Source: Nocardioides baculatus
GTDB lineage: Bacteria > Actinomycetota > Actinomycetes > Propionibacteriales > Nocardioidaceae
Reading direction: 5' to 3'
Assembly: GCF_016735675.1 (NCBI RefSeq)
Contig: NZ_JAERSG010000002.1
Span: forward strand, 496,001 to 560,000
DNA: 64,000 nucleotides
Below are positions 24,731 through 32,524 of this stretch, in pieces. The notes under the pieces are model-generated. The model was not told the DNA's origin. It saw only the letters and a program-made list of their open reading frames with translations, and did no database searches. The first letter of the stretch is position 1, and every line of letters begins with the position of its first letter. Made by a program: the position numbers and the translations under genes.

Positions 24731-25866
24731 CAGGCCGTCTCCCGGGTCGTGCGGTCGCGCCGGAGGTCGACGGGCCGGCCGCGCCAGCGCACCGAACGTC
24801 GGACGACCGTCAGCATCGCGGAGCGCGCGAACACCAGGTCGAAGGCGAGCAGCGGCACCGGGAAGAGCGCCCAGGTCCACCACCGGAAGGACCCCGCCGT
24901 GCGCAGCACCGCGCGCAGCTGCACGGCGGCCACCGGCCACGCCGCCACCCACAGCAGCGTCGACGGCCCGGCCCCGCCGCGGAACGCGTCGATGAGGCCA
25001 CCCGCAGCCCCGAGCGCCACGACGTGGTGCGCGCAGATCCACAGGACGGTCGCGAGCGAGGCGAGCGGGCTCGCGGCACCCGCGCCCGACGCGATGTTCT
25101 TGGACCAGCCCGCGACCAGCTGCCCGGGGCCGCCGGGATAGCTGCGCATGGAGACCGCGTCGCCGCCGGTGAAGGACGTGACCGGCAGCCCGGCCGCGTC
25201 GTACGCCCTGGCGAGGGACACGTCGTCGAGGATCGCGCCTCGCACCGCCCGGTGGCCGCCGGCCAGCTCGTAGTCGGCGCGCGAGGTCAGCAGGCACGGC
25301 CCGAACGCCATGGGGCGGGAGGTGCGCCGGCCGGTGAAGGCGGCGCTGGCCATCAGCGCGACGGCGTTGAAGTAGGCCGAGGCCTGCTCGTAGGCCCGGA
25401 CGGTGCGGTGGTGGGGCTGCACCGAGACCAGCCCGCCGTGCAGCTCGTGCGCGGCCACCAGGCGCGCCACGGCGTCGGGCGCGAGCGCGGTGTCGGCGTC
25501 GAGGAAGAGCAGCAGGTCGCCGGTCGTGGCCTCGGCACCGGTGTGGCACGCCCAGGCCTTGCCGGTCCAGCCCTCCGGTCGCGAGCACGCGGCGACCACG
25601 ACGCGCGCACCCGCAGCGGCCGCCACGGTCGACGTCCGGTCGGACGAGTCGTCGTCGACCACGACGAGCTCGTCCACCCAGGGCGAACCCTCCAGTGAGG
25701 CGAGCAGCACGGGCAGCGTCTGCTCCTCGTCGCGGGCGGGCACCACCACCGAGAGACTCGGTCGGGCGCCTCGGCCCGCGCCGGGGAGCACACGGACGTC
25801 GCGCAGCAGCCACAGCGGGACGCAGGCGGCGACGAGCAGGACCACGGCGATCCCGAGGTCAGCCAC
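24730..25866 (-). CDS. CrtQ-like carotenoid glycosyltransferase (GT2)
   Basis: The 378-residue enzyme has an N-terminal membrane helix, a GT-A domain with VVPARDEE, the metal site LDADTAL and the acceptor-site block GWTGKAWACH, then C-terminal membrane helices. This layout matches 4,4'-diaponeurosporenoate glycosyltransferase (CrtQ) relatives found in carotenoid clusters. It should add a hexose to a hydroxylated or carboxylated carotenoid at the membrane. The start is uncertain: GTG 25866 gives an 8-bp overlap with the P450 gene and is preferred; GTG 25875 is also in frame. No strong ribosome site is seen. Confidence 0.83.
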   Translation of the reverse strand: MADLGIAVVLLVAACVPLWLLRDVRVLPGAGRGARPSLSVVVPARDEEQTLPVLLASLEGSPWVDELVVVDDDSSDRTSTVAAAAGARVVVAACSRPEGWTGKAWACHTGAEATTGDLLLFLDADTALAPDAVARLVAAHELHGGLVSVQPHHRTVRAYEQASAYFNAVALMASAAFTGRRTSRPMAFGPCLLTSRADYELAGGHRAVRGAILDDVSLARAYDAAGLPVTSFTGGDAVSMRSYPGGPGQLVAGWSKNIASGAGAASPLASLATVLWICAHHVVALGAAGGLIDAFRGGAGPSTLLWVAAWPVAAVQLRAVLRTAGSFRWWTWALFPVPLLAFDLVFARSAMLTVVRRSVRWRGRPVDLRRDRTTRETA

Positions 25867-27262
25867 GGCGACCACCGGCCACGCCGGAGAGCGGCGTGAG
25901 CGTGAGCGGCATCCCGCCTCGCGGGTGGACGGCGACCTGGGCCTCGGGGGCGGGTCGTCTCCACCCCGACGGGCCCGACGGGAGCCCGACGTGGTGCGTG
26001 GCGAGGAGGCGGCCGAGCACGACCGCCATCTCGCCGAGCGCGAGCTCGCGCCCGATGCAGAGCCGCGGACCCTGGCCGAAGGGGAGGTACGCCGTGCGGC
26101 CGGCGCCGCTCTCCAGGAAGCGCTGCGGCCGGAACTCGTCCGGGTCCGCCCACACGTCAGGACGGCGGTGGACGAGCCACGGGCTGATGATCGCCAGCGT
26201 CCCGGCCGGCACGTCGACCCCGCCGACGACGTCGTCACGGTCCGAGCGCCGGGAGATCACCCACGCCGGTGGGAACAGGCGGAGCGCCTCGTCGATGACC
26301 GCCCGGGTCCATGGGATGCGGTCGCGGTGGTCGAGCAGGGAAACCGGTCCGGGCAGTGCGGCCAGCTCCGCGCGGAGGCGATCCTGTGCGGCCTGGTCCT
26401 CCGCGAGGAGCATGAGGGTCCAGGTGAGCGAGGCCGCGACGGTCTCGTGGCCGGCGATGACCATGGTGACGAGCTCGTCACGGATCTCGGGGTCGGTGAG
26501 ACCGCTGTCGAGCAGCAGCCCGAGGAGGTCGTCGCCGTGCGGGACGTCACCGGGCGCACACGGTCGGGCGCGACGGTCCGCCATCAGCTGGGCGGTGACG
26601 GTGTCGAGGCGTCGGCGCGCCGCGCGCAGCCGGAGGTTGGTCCGGGTCGGGGCCCACTCGGCCGTCGGCAGGATCGAGCGGCCCAGCTTGACGACGATCT
26701 CGGCCGCCGCGCTGCTGGCGCGCAGCAGGTCGTCGGCGTGGCCGCCGAGGTCCGCGGAGAACAGGGCCCGCCCGACGGCGTCGAGCCCGATCCGGTGCAT
26801 GAGGGACGCGACGTCGACGACGGCGGGGCCGGAGGACGTCAACGCCTCGCGCACCCCGTCGTCGGCCGCCGAGCGGACGCGGTCGCTCACCGCCGCGAGG
26901 CGCTCGTGGTGGAAGGCGGGCGCGGCCAGGCGGCGGTGCTCGATCCAGTTGGGCTCGGCGGAGGCGAGCAGTCCGGGGCCGGTCACCCGCCCAAGGGCGG
27001 CGTACTGCACCGTCTGCTTGCCCCAGTGGCGAGCCCCGGTCTGCAGGACGTGGCGCACGTCGTCGGGGTCGTTGACGAGGAGGGCCGGTGCGCCGGGCAC
27101 GGGGAACGAGACCAGGTCGCCGTAGCGCTGCTGCACCTGCCCGAGGAACGTGAGCGGGTCGCGGCGCACCGACCGGAAGGCGCGGGCCATGTCGGTCGAG
27201 GTCGGACCGGGTACGCCGATCTCGGTGGGCTGCAGCGCCTGGAGCCGCTCGCTGACGGTCAT
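25859..27262 (-). CDS. Cytochrome P450, probable carotenoid hydroxylase
   Basis: The 467-residue P450 has the I-helix motif AGHETVAAS, the ExxR pair in DEALRLFPP and the heme loop FGQGPRLCIGRE. Length and style fit the CYP families that include bacterial carotene hydroxylases such as Thermus CYP175A1. Lying between the lycopene cyclase genes and the glycosyltransferase gene, it is the most likely source of the ring hydroxyl used for glycosylation. No ferredoxin or reductase gene is adjacent. It is coupled to crtYd by ATGA. Confidence 0.9.
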   Translation of the reverse strand: MTVSERLQALQPTEIGVPGPTSTDMARAFRSVRRDPLTFLGQVQQRYGDLVSFPVPGAPALLVNDPDDVRHVLQTGARHWGKQTVQYAALGRVTGPGLLASAEPNWIEHRRLAAPAFHHERLAAVSDRVRSAADDGVREALTSSGPAVVDVASLMHRIGLDAVGRALFSADLGGHADDLLRASSAAAEIVVKLGRSILPTAEWAPTRTNLRLRAARRRLDTVTAQLMADRRARPCAPGDVPHGDDLLGLLLDSGLTDPEIRDELVTMVIAGHETVAASLTWTLMLLAEDQAAQDRLRAELAALPGPVSLLDHRDRIPWTRAVIDEALRLFPPAWVISRRSDRDDVVGGVDVPAGTLAIISPWLVHRRPDVWADPDEFRPQRFLESGAGRTAYLPFGQGPRLCIGRELALGEMAVVLGRLLATHHVGLPSGPSGWRRPAPEAQVAVHPRGGMPLTLTPLSGVAGGRRG

Positions 27263-27615
27263 GCGGCCCGCCCTGTCCCGTCCGGGGAGGGCTGGGGGCG
27301 GCGTCGGCCGAGCCACGTCCACGCGACGCACGACAGCAGGACCAGCCCGAAGCCGAAGAGGAGGTCCTCGACCGGCGCGTAAAGCAACCGCCAGCCACCG
27401 ACGGCGACGACGCGGTCGTCGCCGAGGATCGTCGCGGGGTCGTACTGCACGATGCGCCGACCCGTCAGCCAGCCGTTGGTGAGCAGCTGGAAGAACACGA
27501 TGATCGCGTAGGCGGACCACCAGTCGCGGGTGCTGGTGATCCGGGTGCGGGCGACCCACCGGTCCACCGCGACGGCGACCAGGACGCCCAGGACGGCGAG
27601 CGAGGTGTAGGTCAT
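27259..27615 (-). CDS. crtYd: Lycopene cyclase subunit, CrtYd type
   Basis: The 118-residue membrane protein has three helices and the motif APVEDLLFGF (about 83-92), the PxE[ED] signature of the heterodimeric actinobacterial lycopene cyclases. It acts with the CrtYc subunit to close end rings on lycopene. Whether the ring is beta or epsilon, or the substrate C40 or C50 (CrtYe/Yf, CrtYg/Yh relatives), cannot be decided from motifs alone. It overlaps crtYc and the P450 gene by ATGA. Confidence 0.88.
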   Translation of the reverse strand: MTYTSLAVLGVLVAVAVDRWVARTRITSTRDWWSAYAIIVFFQLLTNGWLTGRRIVQYDPATILGDDRVVAVGGWRLLYAPVEDLLFGFGLVLLSCVAWTWLGRRRPQPSPDGTGRAA

Positions 27616-27938
27616 CGCTCCGCCCACCGCCGGCGGGCGACCTTGACGGCCTCGAACGTCAGCACCGACACGAGGGGGATGACCACGAAGAAGGCGACCT
27701 CCTCGAGCGGCAGCCCGGCGATGCGCGGGGGGAGCGTCTGGTCGGCGTCGAACCTCCAGTGCCCGGCATGGGTGGCGTAGAGGTCCCACAGCAGGAACGG
27801 CACCCCGGCCAGCAGGACGGTGAGGGCGAGCCGGCGCGGTTGGCGCAGCACGTCGAGCCGGAAGGCGGGCACGAGCGGGAGCGTGCCGGCCAGGCAGAAC
27901 GCCAGCATCGCGACGTACGACCACTGGAGGACGCTCAT
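27612..27938 (-). CDS. crtYc: Lycopene cyclase subunit, CrtYc type
   Basis: The 108-residue protein has three hydrophobic helices and GLPLEEVAFFV (about 76-86), the first-subunit form of the PxEE signature. It pairs with CrtYd. The start lies at the end of a 65-70 bp intergenic element that also precedes crtB; GGGG of that element is the only ribosome-site-like sequence. Confidence 0.88.
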   Translation of the reverse strand: MSVLQWSYVAMLAFCLAGTLPLVPAFRLDVLRQPRRLALTVLLAGVPFLLWDLYATHAGHWRFDADQTLPPRIAGLPLEEVAFFVVIPLVSVLTFEAVKVARRRWAER

Positions 27939-28004
27939 GCGGGGTCCCCGCGGCGTTGTTCGGCGGAGGAGCGAAGCGGGGGAGTCGAAGAACGTCGTGG
28001 CGTG
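27936..28004. repeat. Intergenic repeat element, copy before crtYc
   Basis: This fills the crtI-crtYc gap. It aligns almost base for base with 30453-30515: both begin at the start codon with CATGCGGGGTCCCCG, pass through GGCGTTGT and a GGAG/GCG-rich centre, and end AAGAACGTCGTGG. The GGGGTCCCC part can form a hairpin over the ribosome site. Confidence 0.7.
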
Positions 28005-28008
28005 TTGC

Positions 28009-29574
28009 TCATGCGTGCTCGGTCTCGGCGAGGGGCAGGGTCGAGCGGTCGCCGGAGAGGCGCTTGAGCACCAGCTCGGCGCTGATCAGGCACATCGGAA
28101 GGCCGACGCCGGGGATCGTCGTCGAGCCGGCGTAGAGGAGGCCGTCGACCTTGCGCGAGGCGTTGCCGGGGCGCAGGAACGCGCTCTGCCGCAGGGTGTG
28201 CTCGAGGCCGAGCGCACCGCCGCGCCACGAGTGGTAGCGGGTGGCGAAGTCCTCGGGTCCGACGGTGTGGCGCACCCGGATCCGCTCGCGCAGGTCGGGC
28301 ACGCCCGCCCAGTCGGCGACGAGGTCGATGGCCGCGTCGGCGGTGCGCTCGACCGTGTCCGAGCCACCTCCGTCGTCGCCGCCGGCGCCGATCGCGGTGT
28401 CCGCGGGGACGGGGACGAGGACGAAGAGGTTCTCGGAGCCGGCGGGTGCGACGGACGGGTCGGTCGCGGACGGCTTGCAGACGTAGATCGACGCGGGGTC
28501 CGGCACCCGGGCGTCGCGACCGAAGATGTCGCCGAAGTTCTGCTTCCAGTCCTCGGTGAAGAAGAGGGTGTGGTGCGCCAGCTGCGGCAGCTCGCCGTCG
28601 ACCCCGAGCATCGCCAGCACGGCGCCGGGGCCGGGGGAGCGTCGGCGCCACGCGGACTCGGGGTGGGTCTGCAGGTGCGCGGGCAGCAGCGCGGTCTCGA
28701 GGTGGTGGAGGTCGGCGGCGCCCACCACGACGTCGGCCCGGATCGTCCCGGCGGCGCCGTGCCGGTCGACGTACGCCACCCCGGTCGCCTCGGCGCGCCG
28801 CCGCGGGCCGGGGCGGGTGGTGATGCCGCTGACCTGCGTGCCGGTGTGCAGGCGGGCCCCGTGCCGCTCGGCGAGCGAGGCGATCACGTCGATCAGCTTG
28901 GTGAAGCCACCCTGCGGGTAGAGCACGCGGTCGCCGAGGTCGAGCCGGCTCATCAGGTGGTAGATGCTCGGCGCGCGGTCGGGCGAAGAGCCCAGGAAGA
29001 CCGCGGGGTAGCCGAGCACCTGCTGGATCCGCCGGTCGGAGAATGACGCGGACACGTGGCGCTCGAGGGAGCGGGTGAGCAGCCGGCCGAGGGTCGGCAC
29101 CCGGCGTACGACGTCACCCGTCAGCAGTGACGTGGGGGAGTCGAAGCTGCTGTAGAGGAACCGCCGCAGCGCCATGTCGTAGGTGTCCTCCGCCGAGCTG
29201 AGGTAGGCGTCGAAGCGGTCACCGGCGCCGGGCTCGAGGGACTCGAACAGCGCCCGGTTGTGGTCGCGGTCCGGTCGCAGCTCGACGGGGTCGGGGTGGC
29301 CCTCGAAGAAGACGCGATAGCTGGGGTCGAGGACCTTCAGGTCGAGCTCGGCCGCGGCGGTGGTGCCGAGGAGGGAGAAGAAGTGCTCGAAGACCTCGGG
29401 CATGAGGTACCAGGACGCACCGGTGTCGAAGCGGAACCCGTCCCGCTCGACGCTGCCGACGCGGCCGCCGAGCTCGTCGTTCTTCTCCAGCAGGTCGACG
29501 TCGTGGCCGCGCGAGGCGAGCAGCGCGGCCGTGGCGAGGCCGGCGATGCCACCGCCGACGACGACGACCTTCAC
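28009..29574 (-). CDS. crtI: Phytoene desaturase
   Basis: The 521-residue flavoprotein has the N-terminal FAD motif GGGIAGLATA, the ASWYLMPEVFEHFF substrate-entry region typical of CrtI and the C-terminal GLLYAGSTTIPGVGLPMCL block of bacterial-type desaturases. It converts phytoene to lycopene in four steps at the membrane, needing FAD. A Gly/Asp-rich insertion (GAGGDDGGGSD, about 400) is unusual and probably a surface loop. The GTG start overlaps the crtB stop as GTGA. Confidence 0.95.
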   Translation of the reverse strand: MKVVVVGGGIAGLATAALLASRGHDVDLLEKNDELGGRVGSVERDGFRFDTGASWYLMPEVFEHFFSLLGTTAAAELDLKVLDPSYRVFFEGHPDPVELRPDRDHNRALFESLEPGAGDRFDAYLSSAEDTYDMALRRFLYSSFDSPTSLLTGDVVRRVPTLGRLLTRSLERHVSASFSDRRIQQVLGYPAVFLGSSPDRAPSIYHLMSRLDLGDRVLYPQGGFTKLIDVIASLAERHGARLHTGTQVSGITTRPGPRRRAEATGVAYVDRHGAAGTIRADVVVGAADLHHLETALLPAHLQTHPESAWRRRSPGPGAVLAMLGVDGELPQLAHHTLFFTEDWKQNFGDIFGRDARVPDPASIYVCKPSATDPSVAPAGSENLFVLVPVPADTAIGAGGDDGGGSDTVERTADAAIDLVADWAGVPDLRERIRVRHTVGPEDFATRYHSWRGGALGLEHTLRQSAFLRPGNASRKVDGLLYAGSTTIPGVGLPMCLISAELVLKRLSGDRSTLPLAETEHA

Positions 29575-30455
29575 GAGCGGCCCCCGCGCAGTGCGCCGGC
29601 CGCGATCCGCAGCTTGACCGCGGTCGGCACCCGCACCCGGGTGCGCCTGATCTCGTCGGCCGGGGTCCGGCGGAGCCGGCACGAGAGCTCGGCGAACGTC
29701 GCGTGGGCGGCGTGCACCGCGCGGCGGCTGCTGGTCGGCAGCTGCGGGACGACGGCGGCCGCGGCGGCCAGGTCGGCATCGATGTCGTCGAGGACCCGGT
29801 CGCGGTCGGCGTCGCAGAACCGGTCCACGTCGAGGCCGGGGAAGTAGTCGCGGCGCAGGACGTCGTGGTCGTCGGCCAGGTCGCGCACGAAGTTGAGCTT
29901 CTGGAAGGCTGCGCCGAGCCGTCGGGCGCCGGGCGCGAGCCGGTCGTAGGCGCCCGCGCGCTCGGCCGGTCCGTCGGGAGCCGCGACGAACGCCCTGAGG
30001 CACATCAGTCCGACCACCTCGGCCGACCCGTAGACGTACGTCTCGAAGCTGGCCGGGGTGTGGACCGTCGTGTCGAGGTCGGTCCGCATGGAGGTGAAGA
30101 ACGGCGCGACGATCTCGTCGGTGATGCCCACGGCCTGCGCCGTGCGGGCGAAGGCGTGGACGACCAGGTTGCCGCTGTAGCCGGTGCGGATCGCGTGCCG
30201 CACGTCGTCCTCGAGCCAGTCGAGCATGGTCGCCCGGGCCGAGCGGGGGAGCGCGGGGTCGGGGTTGTCGACGATCTCGTCGGCGACGCGCACCAGGGCG
30301 TAGATGTTGCGCACCTGGGTGCGCACCGGCTCGCCGAGCAGGCGGGACGCGAGCCCGAAGGAGCTGGAGTACTCCCGGATGACGACGGCGGAGCTGGCCT
30401 CCGACACCGTGTCGTAGAGGGTGCGGGCGCCGGCCCGGGCGAGGTGCAGGTTCAT
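29571..30455 (-). CDS. crtB: Phytoene synthase
   Basis: The 294-residue enzyme condenses two GGPP molecules to phytoene. Both Asp-rich sites are present: RVADEIVDN (about 89-97) and RDLADDHDVL (about 187-196), with the FQKLNFVRDL signature just before the second. Length is normal for CrtB. The start codon is embedded in the intergenic repeat element also found before crtYc. Confidence 0.95.
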   Translation of the reverse strand: MNLHLARAGARTLYDTVSEASSAVVIREYSSSFGLASRLLGEPVRTQVRNIYALVRVADEIVDNPDPALPRSARATMLDWLEDDVRHAIRTGYSGNLVVHAFARTAQAVGITDEIVAPFFTSMRTDLDTTVHTPASFETYVYGSAEVVGLMCLRAFVAAPDGPAERAGAYDRLAPGARRLGAAFQKLNFVRDLADDHDVLRRDYFPGLDVDRFCDADRDRVLDDIDADLAAAAAVVPQLPTSSRRAVHAAHATFAELSCRLRRTPADEIRRTRVRVPTAVKLRIAAGALRGGRS

Positions 30456-30515
30456 GCGGGGTCCCCGGGGCGTTGTCCGGGGGAGCGGAGCGGAGGAGAA
30501 GAACGTCGTGGGGTG
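30453..30515. repeat. Intergenic repeat element, copy before crtB
   Basis: The second copy of the element seen at 27936-28004, with a three-base deletion and a few changes. Both copies lie exactly in the only two non-overlapping junctions of the operon and include the start codon of the following gene. Confidence 0.7.
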
Positions 30516-30516
30516 C

Positions 30517-31557
30517 TCACGCCGCCACCTCGCTGCCGTCGACGACCGTCGGGGGGCGCACCGTCACGGCGTCGACGACGTCGAGGGCGATCCCGAGGTC
30601 GGCGAGGACCGAGCGGGCCTCGGCGAGGTGCTGCTCCGCGAGCTCCTCCACGAACGTCCGCGATCCCGACGAGGAGAGCAGGGCGCGGACCTCGTCGAGC
30701 TCGGCGTCGTCGAGGTCGCGGCCGACGTAGCCGCGGATCGCGTCCCACTGGTCGCTCGACCGGGCGTGGACGAGGAGCGGCGTCTGCTTGCGGGTGCGCA
30801 GGTCGCAGGTCGCGCTCTTGCCGGTGCGGTCCGGGTCCCCGAAGACCCCGATGAGGTCGTCGACGAGCTGGAAGGCCACGCCCAGGGCGCGTCCGGCCTC
30901 GCCGAGGCGCGCCGTCGTCGTGGCGTCGGCGCCGGCCAGCACCGCGCCCGCCTGCAGCGGGAGGGCGAAGGAGTAGGCGCTGGTCTTCTGCTCCTCCATC
31001 CTCAGGCTCTCGTCCAGCGTGACCGTCCCGGGCTCGAGCGTGAGGCGTACGTCGGAGAGCTCGCCGGCCGCGGTGGTGTGCAGGGCGACGTCGAAGAGGT
31101 CGAGCAGGTGTCGTACGACGAGGGGCTCGGCGCCGCACAGCGCGACCGCACGGACGGCGGCGGAGAGCGCGAGGTCGCCGGCGAGGATGGCGGCCGTCAG
31201 GCCGTAGCCCGCTCCGCCGTCCTCCGCGCCGAGGTCCTGCCCGCGGGCGCGGAACGTGCCGCTGACGTTGGGCCGACCGCGCCGCACGTGGTCGTCGTCG
31301 ATGACGTCGTCGTGGATGACGAACGCCGTGTGGAGCAGCTCCACCGCGGCGCCGACCTCGGCAGCCGCGTCGGGGTGCGTGCCGCCCAGGGCCTCGTGGG
31401 TGGCGGTGACCATCGCCGGACGGAAGCGCTTGCCGCCCTCGGTGGCCGCGACCAGCGCGTCCCAGAGGTGGACGTGGTGGGGGTCGACCGTCGCCGCGCG
31501 GGCGCGACCGTCGTCGAGGAGGCGCTGCAGCGCCGTGTCCGTGGCTGTCGAGATCAT
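30517..31557 (-). CDS. crtE: Geranylgeranyl diphosphate synthase
   Basis: The 346-residue trans-prenyltransferase has the first Asp-rich motif HDDVIDDD (82-89) and the second FQLVDDLIGVFGD (229-241), in the style of actinobacterial IdsA/CrtE GGPP synthases. It builds the C20 precursor for phytoene and, by inference, for the UbiA enzyme of the operon. It is the first gene of the operon. AGGGAG lies five bases upstream of the ATG. The promoter lies in the 86-bp gap to the divergent regulator gene. Confidence 0.93.
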   Translation of the reverse strand: MISTATDTALQRLLDDGRARAATVDPHHVHLWDALVAATEGGKRFRPAMVTATHEALGGTHPDAAAEVGAAVELLHTAFVIHDDVIDDDHVRRGRPNVSGTFRARGQDLGAEDGGAGYGLTAAILAGDLALSAAVRAVALCGAEPLVVRHLLDLFDVALHTTAAGELSDVRLTLEPGTVTLDESLRMEEQKTSAYSFALPLQAGAVLAGADATTTARLGEAGRALGVAFQLVDDLIGVFGDPDRTGKSATCDLRTRKQTPLLVHARSSDQWDAIRGYVGRDLDDAELDEVRALLSSSGSRTFVEELAEQHLAEARSVLADLGIALDVVDAVTVRPPTVVDGSEVAA

Positions 31558-31594
31558 CCGTCTCCCTGTTCCGGGACCCCTGTCCGCCCTCAAT

Positions 31595-31634
31595 CTATGC
31601 AAGACTCACAACTATATCCAGGCATCTTGCATAG
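31595..31634. promoter_or_regulatory. Inverted-repeat operator between crtE and the MerR-DICT gene
   Basis: CTATGCAAGA (31595-31604) and TCTTGCATAG (31625-31634) are perfect inverted repeats with a 20-bp spacer. On the minus strand, TATAGT in the spacer and TGACTC 17 bp before it form a possible crtE promoter with one arm between the two boxes, as MerR-type regulators prefer. The right arm also touches AGGAG, the ribosome site of the regulator gene. Confidence 0.7.
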
Positions 31635-31643
31635 GAGTCATCG

Positions 31644-32489
31644 GTGTCCACGTCGCGCGCCCCCCTCACCATCGGCGAGCTCGCCCGTCGTACTGGGGTA
31701 CCCACCGGGACGCTGCGCAGCTGGGAATCGCGCCACGGATTTCCACGGTCCGTGCGCCTGGCCGACGGCGGCCACCGACGCTACGAGGAGTCGGAGGTCC
31801 GCGCCGTGCTCGACGTGCTGGAGCGTCGCAGCTCCGGGGTCTCGCTCCACACGGCCGTGCAGCGCGTCACCGAGGTGCCGGCCCCGACCGGTTCGGTGTT
31901 CGCCGAGATCCGGCTGCAGCACCCCGCCCTGGCGGCGCAGGTGCTCTCGCGCCCGACCCTGGTGGCGATGAGCCGGGCGATCGAGGACGAGTGCTGCGCG
32001 CGTGCGGTGGAGCCGGTTCTCTTCGGGGGCTTCCAGCGCGAGACCTACCTCCGCGGCTCGATCCGCCGGTGGCGTGAGCTGGCGCGCACGGCTCGCCACA
32101 CGGTCGTGTTCGCCGACTTCGCCGACCCGGCACCCCTCGCCCCCGGGGAACCGGTCGAGGTGGCGCTGCCCCGCACCGCCCAGCTCAACCGCGAGTGGCT
32201 CGTGGTCTGCGACTCGCCCGACCTCCCCGCGTTCCTCACCGCCGTCGAGCGTCCCGGCCAGGACGCGGCCTCCGAGGACCGCCTCTTCGAGGCTGTCTGG
32301 TCGGTCGACCCGCGCGTGGTGCGCGACGCCGCCCGGGTGGCCGCCGCTCTGGCGGACCGCTACCGGCCGGGCTGGCGGGAGGGCGACGTCGTCCTGCCCG
32401 ACGCCGACCCCGGCGCCGGGTCACCCGACCTGCACCGGGCCTCCGCGCTCTTCGACCGGATGGTGGGCTACCTCGACGCAGCCCGGTGA
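31644..32489 (+). CDS. MerR-family regulator with DICT sensory domain
   Basis: The 281-residue protein has a MerR winged-helix head (residues 8-75; LTIGELARRTGVPTGTLRSW, then RRYEESEV) and a C-terminal DICT-like sensory region (about 95-215; LSRPTLVAMSRAIEDECC at its start). No B12-binding or cysteine metal site is seen, unlike CarH/LitR. It is divergent from the crt operon over a strong inverted repeat, so it is the likely local regulator of carotenoid synthesis, perhaps with light or redox input. The GTG start has AGGAG six bases upstream. The ABC exporter gene follows after 35 bp. Confidence 0.85.
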   Translation: MSTSRAPLTIGELARRTGVPTGTLRSWESRHGFPRSVRLADGGHRRYEESEVRAVLDVLERRSSGVSLHTAVQRVTEVPAPTGSVFAEIRLQHPALAAQVLSRPTLVAMSRAIEDECCARAVEPVLFGGFQRETYLRGSIRRWRELARTARHTVVFADFADPAPLAPGEPVEVALPRTAQLNREWLVVCDSPDLPAFLTAVERPGQDAASEDRLFEAVWSVDPRVVRDAARVAAALADRYRPGWREGDVVLPDADPGAGSPDLHRASALFDRMVGYLDAAR

Positions 32490-32524
32490 CCGTGCGGGCG
32501 TCGACCCCGGCCTAGCCTTCACTG

